From: Nitrospirota bacterium
GTDB lineage: Bacteria > Nitrospirota_A > Leptospirillia > Leptospirillales > Leptospirillaceae
NCBI GenBank assembly: GCA_021838765.1
Contig: JAKCCY010000029.1
Coordinates: 1 to 26,204 of the forward strand
Direction: 5' to 3'
Length of the DNA: 26,204 bases
The notes under the pieces are model-generated. The model searched no databases. It was given only the letters and a program-made list of their open reading frames with translations, and was not told the DNA's origin. Within the stretch, counting starts at the first letter, position 1, and each line of letters starts with the position of its first letter. The position numbers were made by a program, and so were the translations under genes. Shown here piece by piece: positions 9,127-17,743 of this stretch.

Positions 9127-12100
9127 ATGTGGCTGACACGTCTTGCGCTCAGGAATGCCATCGGAGTTCTGATGGCTTCCTTGGCGATTGTTTTGATCGG
9201 TGCACAATCGGTGGCCAGACTGCCAATCGATCTTTTTCCGAACCTTGCGGTTCCAGTCCTGATCATCGGGACAATCTATCCAGGTGCTTCACCGCTTGAT
9301 GTGGAACAAAGCGTAACCTATCCCCTTGAAAAAACCCTTTCGACAATAGATAACGTTTCACATATCCAGTCCCAGTCAAGAGAGGGAGTCTCCGCTATCC
9401 AGGTCTGGTTCAACTGGGGAGAAGACCTCAACGGAGGAATGGTTCAGGCTGTCCAGAAAATCAGTCAGATCCTGAACCAGCTTCCTCCCGGGATTCAGCA
9501 GCCTTTTATCCTTAAGTTCGACATCGCGAATATTCCCGTTGTATCTGTTACTGTTTCCGATCCGGCACTTGATCAGGTCAAGTTGTACGACCTGGCATAC
9601 AATACAATCGAGCCACAGCTTGAGCAGCTCCCAAATGTCTCGCAGGCGACCGTCAATGGCGGGAAAGTTCGCCAAATCAATGTAGATCTGGATCCGCATC
9701 AACTCTTTGCGAGAAACCTCTCTATCATACAGGTCGTCAATGCCATCAATTCCGCCAACCTGATTCTTCCCTCAGGGGACGTCAAGATAGGATCGAAGGA
9801 TTACAACCTCTTTACAAACAACCAGATTACCCATCATTTGGTGGACGTTCTTTCGAATATACCTGTTTCAACCCAATCGACACCCGACGGCAGAATTGTT
9901 CCTATTTTCATCAAAGATTTTGCGAAGGTTTCCGATTCGGCTGAAACACAGACAAATATTGTGCGGGTCAACGGACAAAACGCGGTCTACCTCGCTGTGA
10001 ACAAACAGCCAGGATCCAATACCGTAGGGGTCGTCGATGAGGTTAAAAAGGTCATTCCAAAACTTGTGGGCCTTCCTCCTGGGGTACGTCTCGATACCTT
10101 TTTTGACCAGTCTCAGTATATCCGCCAATCCATCAAAAGCCTGTACAGGGAAATTTTTCAGGGCGCGGTTCTGGCAATCCTGGTGATTCTTCTATTCCTG
10201 GGGGATATTTCTGCAACAGTCATCATCAGTCTTGCGATTCCCATGTCTGCCCTTGTTGCATTGACTTTTCTTTCTTCGTCCCACCAGACATTGAATATTT
10301 TTACCTTTGGTGGCCTTGCGCTGGGTATCGGGAGACTTGTCGATGATTCGATCGTGGAGCTTGAGAACATCTACAGACATTTTTCCATCGGGACCGAGTC
10401 CCGGGCCATGGCTCTTTTGGGGGCTGCGACGGAAGTTGCGATGCCCATTCTTGCTTCAACAATTACAACTGTTATTGTTTTTCTTCCCATCCTCTTTATG
10501 GAAGGGATTGGCAGACTCCTTTTGACACCGATGGCTCTGACCATCACCTTTGCACTTTTTGCCTCATTTTTCGTCTCAAGGACGGTAACGCCACTTTTGT
10601 GTTATCGATTCCTGAAACCAGACAGGAGTGCATCAACATCTGGCCTGTCTTCAGTTTTTTTATTTTTCCGGAGATTTTTTTCGAAGGTTGAGGAACGATA
10701 TGAGAAAGTGCTTCTGTATTCGATTCATCACAGGAGAAAGATTTTTGTGGGGGTATTGGCCATTTTCTTCGGGTCACTGCCGCTGATTCATTTTATAGGA
10801 ACGGAGTTTTTCCCTGTTCCTGATGAGAGCCAGTTTACCATTAATATTCAAGCTCCACCGGGAACAAGAATTGAAGTGACGACCCGGATTGCAAAAGAGA
10901 TCGAGGACTTGATTCGCAAGACCCTGCCTCCTTCAGATGTCAGGCTCGTGGCCTCTAATATCGGTCTTCGAAATACGGCAGGGAGGGGGACAAATGGTGC
11001 GGCATCAGTTTTTACAGCAAACACCGGTCCTGATACAGGATTTGTCCAGGTTAATCTGGTTGATCCTGACAAGAGACAGGAGACTGCCGATGAGCTGATG
11101 GGGCGGGTTCGCGCAGCAATGCGTGGAAAATTTCCTGGTGTAGGGATTTATTTTATGCCAGGAGGTTTGATCGAGAGAATCCTTAATTTTGGCTATCAGG
11201 GCATTATCGATGTCGAAATTTATGGGTATGACCTGACAACAGCCCAAGGACTGGCTGATACCCTTGCTCAGGGAATGCGTTCCATTGTCGGGGTCAAGGA
11301 TGTTCAGGTCCTCCCCAATGATTTTCATTATCCGGAGCTTGATGTTCAGGTAGATCGGGTCAAGGCGGCGATGGTCGGACTTTCAGAGCAGTCCATCGCA
11401 TCGACCGTCTTGTGGAGTTTTGTCGGAAACGAAAACAACCCCTCGATCTATACGGATCCGTCCACTGGTAACGAGTACAATATTGTTGTCCAGCTGGATC
11501 GTCTCCATCGGCACTCGATGGAAGATCTTAAAAATGTATTTCTGACGAATGCGAACGGCTCCCCGATCCTTTTGAGGGATGTTGCGACGATCCGGCAGTC
11601 GAGTGGTCCAAATGAGATTGATCGAAAAAAAATGACCCGCCTTATCACAATATCAGCAAATCCCGTCAATCGTTCCCTGGGAGATATTACAAAAGACCTT
11701 CAGCTTCTTCTCAAGAGGACGGAGATTCCCGCAGGATTTTCAGTCAAGCTCGCAGGGCAGATTGCACAGCAAAAAGGAGCATTCCTTTCCCTGGGCCTTG
11801 CGGTTTTGATGTCGATTCTTCTCGTCTATATGGTTTTGGCCACACAGTTTCGATCTCTTCTTGATCCCTTTGTCATCATGTTTTCGGTGCCGATGAGTTT
11901 TACGGGCGTTATCTGGATTTTCTTCCTCACCGGAACTCCCTTTTCGACGATTGCTTTCATGGGGGTGATCATGACAGTCGGGATTGCTGTAAGCAATGGG
12001 GTTCTTTTGGTTGACTACACCAATCGTCTGCAGCGTGAACATGGACTGGCTCTTGAAGAGGCGGTAGTCCGTTCCGGCAAGACAAGGCTTCGTCCTGTCG

Positions 12101-12321
12101 TGATGACAAGTCTTGCAACGATCGTTGGTCTGCTTCCAATGGCCCTGGGACTGGATATCGGAAGCTCGAACAGTTTGCCTCTGGCCAGGGCCGTTATTGG
12201 TGGTTTGACTCTGGCGACTGTTTTTACGCTTGTTCTGGTTCCAACGGTCTACCTGTCCGTTCATAAACGCTTTCCGCTCAAACAGCGATCATCGGAGGAG
12301 CTGAAATTTTTGGGAGAGTGA
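9127..12321 (+). CDS. RND-family efflux pump, inner-membrane subunit (HAE1-like)
   Basis: A 1064-residue proton-driven exporter with the AcrB-type layout: TM1 (about 10-28), a large periplasmic loop, TM2-6, TM7 (about 540-560), a second large loop, and TM8-12. The TM4 acidic pair of the proton relay is present as D406-D407 (GRLVDDSIVELENI), close to D407-D408 of E. coli AcrB. The TM10 position that is Lys940 in AcrB is a serine here (S956, AVSNGVLLVD). This marks a subfamily different from classical AcrB. It works with the preceding adaptor and TolC. Likely substrates are organic drugs or solvents, but the sequence does not show which. Confidence 0.93.
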   Translation: MWLTRLALRNAIGVLMASLAIVLIGAQSVARLPIDLFPNLAVPVLIIGTIYPGASPLDVEQSVTYPLEKTLSTIDNVSHIQSQSREGVSAIQVWFNWGEDLNGGMVQAVQKISQILNQLPPGIQQPFILKFDIANIPVVSVTVSDPALDQVKLYDLAYNTIEPQLEQLPNVSQATVNGGKVRQINVDLDPHQLFARNLSIIQVVNAINSANLILPSGDVKIGSKDYNLFTNNQITHHLVDVLSNIPVSTQSTPDGRIVPIFIKDFAKVSDSAETQTNIVRVNGQNAVYLAVNKQPGSNTVGVVDEVKKVIPKLVGLPPGVRLDTFFDQSQYIRQSIKSLYREIFQGAVLAILVILLFLGDISATVIISLAIPMSALVALTFLSSSHQTLNIFTFGGLALGIGRLVDDSIVELENIYRHFSIGTESRAMALLGAATEVAMPILASTITTVIVFLPILFMEGIGRLLLTPMALTITFALFASFFVSRTVTPLLCYRFLKPDRSASTSGLSSVFLFFRRFFSKVEERYEKVLLYSIHHRRKIFVGVLAIFFGSLPLIHFIGTEFFPVPDESQFTINIQAPPGTRIEVTTRIAKEIEDLIRKTLPPSDVRLVASNIGLRNTAGRGTNGAASVFTANTGPDTGFVQVNLVDPDKRQETADELMGRVRAAMRGKFPGVGIYFMPGGLIERILNFGYQGIIDVEIYGYDLTTAQGLADTLAQGMRSIVGVKDVQVLPNDFHYPELDVQVDRVKAAMVGLSEQSIASTVLWSFVGNENNPSIYTDPSTGNEYNIVVQLDRLHRHSMEDLKNVFLTNANGSPILLRDVATIRQSSGPNEIDRKKMTRLITISANPVNRSLGDITKDLQLLLKRTEIPAGFSVKLAGQIAQQKGAFLSLGLAVLMSILLVYMVLATQFRSLLDPFVIMFSVPMSFTGVIWIFFLTGTPFSTIAFMGVIMTVGIAVSNGVLLVDYTNRLQREHGLALEEAVVRSGKTRLRPVVMTSLATIVGLLPMALGLDIGSSNSLPLARAVIGGLTLATVFTLVLVPTVYLSVHKRFPLKQRSSEELKFLGE

Positions 12322-12413
12322 CCTGTTTTTATTTCTTCAGTGGGGCATGTCTGCTAAAATAGGGCAGTTTCGTTTCTGATGGTTACTTTTTAGGGACACT
12401 AGAGGCAGGAGTC

Positions 12414-13004
12414 ATGAAGATTCGTTCAAGTGTGAATATCAAGTGGGTCTTGTGGAGTGCTTGCTCTGTCCTTGTCTCTTTCTATGGAAGTGTTTCTGCG
12501 GATGGAGCAGGCATCAGTTCCATGCCATCGGCTTCAAGTTTTACTCCCATCCCTCCTGTTACTCCGTTTACCCCCCCTGGAGGCTCGCCACTGGGGCAGT
12601 CTCCGGGGGTTTTCGTGCCACAGGGGCCAAGCCAGAACCTTCCTCTCAACCCATTGTCCCCACCGATCATTCCCCCTGTTCTGGGTCTTCCTCCCGGGTC
12701 GTTTTCTCCTGGTTCCCCTGTCTTGTTCTCTCTAGGGCCAATATTGGGCGGAGGGATCCAGCAGGGTGGAGGACTTTCTGCCCCAGTACAGGTTTTCTCA
12801 ATGGGGCCGACAACCTTGCTGAACCAGTTTGCCCAGCCACCGATGGTTCCGTACGGACAGGTCGGGGTTCCCCCCGCTGCGTACAACCCTTCCCTCGGAG
12901 GGCAAAACGGCAATCCCTTTGCCTTGACCTGCAATTACTATTTCTTTGTGAACTGTGGAGCTTCCGGTGGGCAAGCCCAAAATTTTAAATATTCCACCCG
13001 GTAA
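12414..13004 (+). CDS. Pro/Gly-rich exported protein, unknown function
   Basis: A 196-residue protein of no family I recognise. A signal segment (about residues 8-28, ending SVSADG) is followed by a low-complexity part rich in Pro, Gly, Ser and Leu (about residues 40-165, with repeated PP, PG and SPG units). The C-terminal tail contains two cysteines, CNYYFFVNC, that could form a disulfide. The composition suggests an extended periplasmic or surface protein. AGAGGCAGGAG precedes the ATG. It lies 92 bases after the RND gene with no clear terminator between, so it could be co-transcribed. Codon phasing favours this frame because of the signal peptide, although the GC-rich stretch leaves other frames open as well. 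Confidence 0.65.
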   Translation: MKIRSSVNIKWVLWSACSVLVSFYGSVSADGAGISSMPSASSFTPIPPVTPFTPPGGSPLGQSPGVFVPQGPSQNLPLNPLSPPIIPPVLGLPPGSFSPGSPVLFSLGPILGGGIQQGGGLSAPVQVFSMGPTTLLNQFAQPPMVPYGQVGVPPAAYNPSLGGQNGNPFALTCNYYFFVNCGASGGQAQNFKYSTR

Positions 13005-13023
13005 CAGATGACCTGCCGGATGC

Positions 13024-13944
13024 TCAGCTTTTTTCCATCCATCCTGATGTAAAGATCCTTGTTCCAAGTTTGACCAACGGGGAGGGCTCTTCCGGCCCCT
13101 CCTGTCGTGTAATGGCGCATAGTGAGGAATTGGCAAGAAAATCTGGCAATGAGAGACCTATGATTGTTCCACTTTCGAGTTCGTTTTTTGCAGCAGAGGC
13201 TGGAAGAATGGTTATTCCAACCCCTGTCATGACAATTTTCAGGATGAGGTCCGTGTCTGTTGTTTCCATCGTGATGTTGAGAGGGATTGCGTTTTTTTGT
13301 GCCTCATGCTCGATAAAATCCCTCAACAGGTTCTTTTTGTTCGGGAGAATGAGGGGAAAGGCTCTGAGGGTGCTGACATCCCGTTGCCATTTTTCCCTGG
13401 CGACCGTTGGGGATGCGAGGACCAGCAGGTTTGATGGAGATCCAACCGGATGGATTGATAAATGGTTGAGGCTGTTCTTGACGAGTGGCGCGTCCGGAAC
13501 ATGCGTCAGGACAATATCCGTTTTTCCCGAGCTGAGTTCTGAGAGCATGTCCTGATCAAGCCCTTGGTGGATTGAGACTGTTGCATTTTTATAGGTTCCA
13601 CGGATAAATGACGTGAAAGGGGTGTTCCGTGTAAAACCTGTTGCAAATCCGATTCCGAGGGAGAGTGATTCTATTTTTATCGGTGTCATTTTTTCTGTCA
13701 TGATTCTGGACGTATTTTTGACCTGGTCCCAGATGCTTTTTGCATGATCAAGAAAAAGAATCCCATTGGGAGACAGGAACACTCTGCGGCCGACCCTGTT
13801 GAAGAGTTTGATTCCAAATTCTTCTTCCAATAGCTGGATTTGGGTCGAGACTGCAGGCTGGGTCACTCCCAGTATCTTGGCCGCCTGGGAAAAGTTCAGT
13901 GTTTGGGTCACAGTCAGAAACGTATGGATCTGGGAGAGGGTCAT
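13024..13944 (-). CDS. LysR-family transcriptional regulator
   Basis: A 306-residue regulator. The N-terminal winged helix-turn-helix is typical (MTLSQIHTFLTVTQTLNFSQAAKILGVTQPAVSTQIQLLEEEFGIKLFNRVGRRVFLSPNG, residues 1-61), and a periplasmic-binding-protein-like effector domain follows (about 90-300), as in CbbR/CysB-type proteins. ATG 13944 was chosen over the longer open frame (to 14070) because AAGGA lies 7 bases upstream and family similarity starts at that Met. It converges with the Pro-rich gene (19 bases apart) and diverges from the TolC-2 cluster, so that cluster is its most likely target. Confidence 0.92.
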   Translation of the reverse strand: MTLSQIHTFLTVTQTLNFSQAAKILGVTQPAVSTQIQLLEEEFGIKLFNRVGRRVFLSPNGILFLDHAKSIWDQVKNTSRIMTEKMTPIKIESLSLGIGFATGFTRNTPFTSFIRGTYKNATVSIHQGLDQDMLSELSSGKTDIVLTHVPDAPLVKNSLNHLSIHPVGSPSNLLVLASPTVAREKWQRDVSTLRAFPLILPNKKNLLRDFIEHEAQKNAIPLNITMETTDTDLILKIVMTGVGITILPASAAKNELESGTIIGLSLPDFLANSSLCAITRQEGPEEPSPLVKLGTRIFTSGWMEKS

Positions 13945-14056
13945 GGTCGGTTCCTTTTGGGTTTCTGTATCAGAAAATTTCTTTTTAAAGATGAAGTTGC
14001 AAGACACAAGAAGCTCACCACCAGTTTCTTTGCCCAGCGCATTTACCAATATATGA

Positions 14057-14067
14057 ATAAATTTTAT
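14057..14067. promoter_or_regulatory. Possible LysR-type operator half-site pair
   Basis: ATAAATTTTAT is an 11-base palindrome with one central base, lying in the 193-base region between the lysR start and the divergent TolC gene. LysR proteins favour T-N11-A dyads in such positions. The site is A/T-rich and short, so chance is quite possible. Confidence 0.25.
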
Positions 14068-14137
14068 CATGTATTTTTTGAAATGGAAAGAGAGTTTTTC
14101 AAGAGGTGATTTTTTTGATTAACATTTTGAGTGAGCA

Positions 14138-15550
14138 TTGAAAAAAGATTTCAGGATACGCTGGCCCGGGAGGAATTGTCTGCTATGCCTGTTGTTGGGG
14201 GTGATGGCTCTTTTCCTTTTCTGCACAAGCTCTTTTGCGTCTTCCGTGGGATCCGAATCATCGGCCAATGGGACAGATGATTCACACCTTTACTTGTTGA
14301 CCTTAAGAAATGCCCTTGGCATGGCTATTCGCGATCAGCCCTTGATCAAGGCGGCAGAGGAGGGTGCGAATGTTTCCATTGCCGGGGTTGGCATTGCCAA
14401 GAGCCAGTACTATCCGACTCTTAACGGGTCGACGACTTATACGAGAGAGACCGGCAACTTCGGTCCTCAGCCCGGATTCCCTTTCACTATTCCCGAGTCG
14501 CCAGTCTCCTATGATTTTTATCAGGCGCAACTGACTTTGTCCGAGACTCTTTTTGCCTTTGGGCGTCGCCGTGCCCAGGTTGCCCAGAATAAAGAGCTGG
14601 CAAGTGCATCGCGTCGTCAGATTGAGGAGACGTTGTCCGAAACCGTCCTGAATGTTGAAAAGGCTTATTTTTCTGTTCTCAGGGATCAAAACCTTGTCCA
14701 TGTGGACCAGTTGACGATCAAGGACATGGAATTGCAGCTTGCTGTGGCCAAAGCCCGATTTTCCGATGGTGTTGCAAATGGATACGATGTTCTGAATGCC
14801 CGGGTGAATCTTTCCAATTTTCATCTGACGGAGGTTCAGGACGAGAACCATCTTCGAGTGGATGAGCTAGCTCTTAACCATGCAATGGGAGTGATCGGAA
14901 GAGCTCCATACAGGGTTGCGCCGGTCAGTGACACTTCCCTGGCTATTCCTGATGAACCATCGGCTGTCAGCCAGGCTCTTTCCCGGAGACCGGACCTGAG
15001 GGTTCTCAATAGTCAGCTCAGAGCCCAGGAACAAGCTATCCGTTTTAATCAGGCCCAGTTCCTTCCCACGGTTTCACTGCTTGGGAGTTACTCTTTCGAC
15101 AGTGAATTTTTTCCTCTTGTCTATAACTGGTCAGCTGCTGCAACAGTTAATGTCCCGATCTTTAATGGTTTTTTAAATGTGGAACAAGTGAGGCAGTCAA
15201 GGGCCCAGAAGCGTCAGCAAATCGATCAGCGGGAAGCCCTGAGACAGACAATCGTTCAGGCTGTCGACAGTGACCTTCTTAACTTGAGAACCGATGCTGC
15301 CAAGATCAGGGATTCCTTGGTGCTGACCGATCAGGCGGTCAAAAATCTTGCATTGGCAGAAGAAGAGTTTCGTGTGGGAACAGGGACAACGGTCGCCGTT
15401 TCCCAGGCCGAAAGGGATTTGGCCAGGGCAAGGGCTGGTCTTGTCAGAGATCGATCACAACAATCAATCGATATGGCCCAGTTAAAAAAAGACATGGGAA
15501 CAAATTTTGATTTCGGAAATCACAGGATTCCCCTCGGGCCGCTTCCATGA
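14138..15550 (+). CDS. TolC-family outer-membrane channel (ABC export cluster)
   Basis: A 470-residue outer-membrane factor and paralogue of the TolC at 6570. Signal segment CLLCLLLGVMALFLFCTSSFAS (about residues 14-35), then two OEP repeats. Shared landmarks are ETGNFGPQPGFP, YQAQLTLSETLFAFGRR, the ALSRRPDLRVL segment, and YNWSAAATVNVPIFNGFLNVEQVRQ. The start is TTG with a GAG-type site about 6 bases upstream; no ATG lies in frame before the signal segment. It heads a run with a barrel protein, an anchored protein and an ABC transporter, and probably serves them as the outer-membrane exit. It is read divergently from the LysR gene. Confidence 0.92.
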   Translation: MKKDFRIRWPGRNCLLCLLLGVMALFLFCTSSFASSVGSESSANGTDDSHLYLLTLRNALGMAIRDQPLIKAAEEGANVSIAGVGIAKSQYYPTLNGSTTYTRETGNFGPQPGFPFTIPESPVSYDFYQAQLTLSETLFAFGRRRAQVAQNKELASASRRQIEETLSETVLNVEKAYFSVLRDQNLVHVDQLTIKDMELQLAVAKARFSDGVANGYDVLNARVNLSNFHLTEVQDENHLRVDELALNHAMGVIGRAPYRVAPVSDTSLAIPDEPSAVSQALSRRPDLRVLNSQLRAQEQAIRFNQAQFLPTVSLLGSYSFDSEFFPLVYNWSAAATVNVPIFNGFLNVEQVRQSRAQKRQQIDQREALRQTIVQAVDSDLLNLRTDAAKIRDSLVLTDQAVKNLALAEEEFRVGTGTTVAVSQAERDLARARAGLVRDRSQQSIDMAQLKKDMGTNFDFGNHRIPLGPLP

Positions 15551-16281
15551 AGACTTTGAAGTCCATTGCATGTTTATTCATTATTCTCCTGGTCTTGGGA
15601 CCAGGCATCTCTCCTGCCGCATCGGATCCTCCTTCTCCATTTACTCCGCAGGTTCCCATGGCGAAAGAAAAAAAATCGCAATCTCAGGAAGGTGTTTTCT
15701 CCGGAGGTTGGACTATTGCTCCATTTGTCTCGTACTATACCTTTACTGGAGGTGGCGCCTCCCGTTATTTCAACAGTGCATTGGGGATTGGCGGTGAGCT
15801 GGAAAAGCCTCTTTACGGCTCAATGGCTCAATGGCGATGGAATGTGGATGGATCTTACCTTCAGATGACTCCGGGGCCGACACTTTTTGTGACTTCCTCC
15901 CAGAATTCCCTGTTCGGACAGCCTTCCCAGATCCCCGTTCAGTCCCCGGTTCCAGGTTCGGCAAGCATTACTGGCTGGATCCTGAGGACCGGGCTTGCGA
16001 GGGGTTTCCCTCAAATGTTGCCGGATGGCTGGCTTGGCCATGGAGTTGTTATTCCCTACCTGAGGCTTGATGTCGGGGGAGTTGATCTTGCTGCATCTGG
16101 GGCAGGAGCCTTGTCAGGGCATCCTTTCGGAATGTCTGTGGATGGTGGTGCCGGGGTTTCCCTGCGCGTTCCTGATTCGCCAATGGGTGTTTTTGTGGAG
16201 ATCACTCCGACGGGGGTCTTTATTTCCGGGGAAGCACTTTTGATAACACCGGTTACGGCGGGAATCACGTTTCATTTTTAG
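15547..16281 (+). CDS. Small outer-membrane beta-barrel-like protein, paralogue of the 5154 product
   Basis: A 244-residue exported protein with a signal segment (SIACLFIILLVLGPGISPAAS), Gly/aromatic-rich barrel-like composition and a C-terminal ITFHF ending with Phe. Residues 171-219 (PYLRLDVGGVDLAASGAGALSGHPFGMSVDGGAGV, then PDSPMGVFVEI) align with the barrel protein of the RND operon. The ATG overlaps the TolC stop (ATGA), so translation is probably coupled. The repeated pairing of this family with a TolC suggests that it works in the same outer-membrane assembly. I do not recognise a named family. Confidence 0.75.
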   Translation: MKTLKSIACLFIILLVLGPGISPAASDPPSPFTPQVPMAKEKKSQSQEGVFSGGWTIAPFVSYYTFTGGGASRYFNSALGIGGELEKPLYGSMAQWRWNVDGSYLQMTPGPTLFVTSSQNSLFGQPSQIPVQSPVPGSASITGWILRTGLARGFPQMLPDGWLGHGVVIPYLRLDVGGVDLAASGAGALSGHPFGMSVDGGAGVSLRVPDSPMGVFVEITPTGVFISGEALLITPVTAGITFHF

Positions 16282-16333
16282 GCAGTTTCTTGGTTTTTCT
16301 GTATTTTTAATGAGTCCGGAGGTAAGGGTTGAT

Positions 16334-16972
16334 ATGGAAAAAGAGCCGATTGACGATGACCGTAAAAGGTTTGCCCAAATGGGAATTACCCAGGAATCAC
16401 TCGATCCGGGGAAGAAAAAAGTATTTTATGCCCTGGCATCGGTTGTAACGCTGGTTTTTCTTTCGGGGATCTTCTATACCGTTTTTTTCTATGTGACTCT
16501 ACCGAATCACCATACGCTTTCCCGCCCTGGACAGCCCCAGGTGGACTCCGTGCCACTTCCGGTTCCGCCTTCGACGATGTTTCCCGGTGTGGGGGGCGCT
16601 TCCAAAAGCATCTTGACCGATGAAAATCGATACTTCATCGCATCTGTCGGAGATCTCCTTCCTGAAGGAGAAGGGCTCAGCCTGGTATTGACGCTCCATA
16701 TCAAGACAACTCTTGATGGCTCAGGCGGGATTTCTCTCATACTGTCAACGCCACCGAGATGGGTGGATGGAAACCAGGGATCGATGGAGGGGAGTCTTTC
16801 CTGGGATAAGAGCAGGCTCTTGAAGCCGGGTGAGACGGTCACTTTCCCGATCCACTTCGTCAAAAAGCCGAGGACTGCGAAGTTTGATCTTTACATCGGA
16901 TTTTTGGGAAATGAGGGAATGTCAAAAAAACGTTATCCAATCCATTTTTCAGGATTGAAGCTTCCTTCATGA
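16334..16972 (+). CDS. Single-pass membrane protein with periplasmic domain, unknown function
   Basis: A 212-residue protein. A charged cytoplasmic N terminus of about 30 residues is followed by one transmembrane helix (about 31-54: FYALASVVTLVFLSGIFYTVFFYVTLP), a Pro-rich linker, and a periplasmic domain of alternating hydrophobic residues that looks beta-rich (about residues 85-210). No lipoyl motif or coiled-coil hairpin is seen, so it is not a standard HlyD adaptor. ATG 16334 has AAGGG 5 bases upstream; an upstream in-frame ATG at 16310 is possible but poorly supported. It sits between the TolC/barrel pair and the ABC genes, which suggests a structural or adaptor role in that exporter. 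Confidence 0.7.
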   Translation: MEKEPIDDDRKRFAQMGITQESLDPGKKKVFYALASVVTLVFLSGIFYTVFFYVTLPNHHTLSRPGQPQVDSVPLPVPPSTMFPGVGGASKSILTDENRYFIASVGDLLPEGEGLSLVLTLHIKTTLDGSGGISLILSTPPRWVDGNQGSMEGSLSWDKSRLLKPGETVTFPIHFVKKPRTAKFDLYIGFLGNEGMSKKRYPIHFSGLKLPS

Positions 16973-16990
16973 CGGGAGGTTTTTCCATAT

Positions 16991-17743
16991 ATGCCCAGGA
17001 CAATTGAAAAAGTTCTGGAGGCTCGTGACATTGGAAAAACTTTCCTTGGCGGGAGCCGAAGAGCTCTGGGTGGGGTCAGTCTTGACCTTTTCCGCGGGGA
17101 GATCCTGTCGATTGTAGGACCTAATGGTGCGGGAAAATCGACTTTGATCCAAATTCTCCTGGGACTTCTTAGACCGGACAGTGGATCCCTCAATATTCTT
17201 GGTGTGGATGCGATAGCCCATCGGAGACTGATTGCCCACAGAATCAACTATGCCTCGACCGACCTTTCCCTCCCTTACTCGTTGACTGTTCTTGAGAACT
17301 TGAAAGTGTACTCATTGATCTACAACCTGTCCGACTGGAAATCGAGGGTTGACTCAACTCTTCAGGATTTTGGGCTGTCGGCTATATCCGGCCGAAAGGT
17401 GGGAAGTCTTTCAACCGGTCAGGTTGCAAGGCTGGGAATAGCGAAAGCTCTGCTCACAGAGCCTGAAATCCTTTTCCTCGATGAGCCGACGGCAACTCTT
17501 GATCCGGAAGTCTCAGGCCATCTGAGAGAATTTCTCCGCAAAAAGGTGATTGATACAGGCATGTCTCTTTTATATACATCCCATAATATGAGGGAAGTGG
17601 AGAGATTGTCGGACCGGATCATCCTTCTGGGAGGAGGCAAGATCATCAAGGAAGGTGGAATAGAAGATCTCTTAAAAAATGATTCTGCTGCTGATCTGGA
17701 AGAGCTTTTTCTTGATACAGTGAAGAAAACATCCTCATGGTAA
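16991..17743 (+). CDS. ABC transporter ATP-binding protein (ABC-2 exporter type)
   Basis: A 250-residue cytoplasmic ATPase powering the permease encoded next. Walker A is GPNGAGKST (43-51), the signature LSTGQ (140-144), Walker B ILFLDEP (160-166), and the switch His is in TSHNM (about 198). The Q-loop glutamine is not obvious: the usual position reads INYASTDLS. The closest families export polysaccharides or drugs with ABC-2 permeases. It overlaps the permease start by 7 bases (ATGGTAA) and follows the anchored protein by 18 bases. Confidence 0.93.
   Translation: MPRTIEKVLEARDIGKTFLGGSRRALGGVSLDLFRGEILSIVGPNGAGKSTLIQILLGLLRPDSGSLNILGVDAIAHRRLIAHRINYASTDLSLPYSLTVLENLKVYSLIYNLSDWKSRVDSTLQDFGLSAISGRKVGSLSTGQVARLGIAKALLTEPEILFLDEPTATLDPEVSGHLREFLRKKVIDTGMSLLYTSHNMREVERLSDRIILLGGGKIIKEGGIEDLLKNDSAADLEELFLDTVKKTSSW

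Noticed and set aside
12351..12375. Hairpin CTGC...GCAG followed by TTTCGTTT as a terminator after the RND gene
   Set aside because: A stem of only 4 bp is too weak to call.
12443..12988. Long open frames in the other phases across the Pro-rich gene, on both strands
   Set aside because: These come from the GC-rich low-complexity sequence. Only the frame at 12414 has a signal peptide and a good ribosome-binding site.
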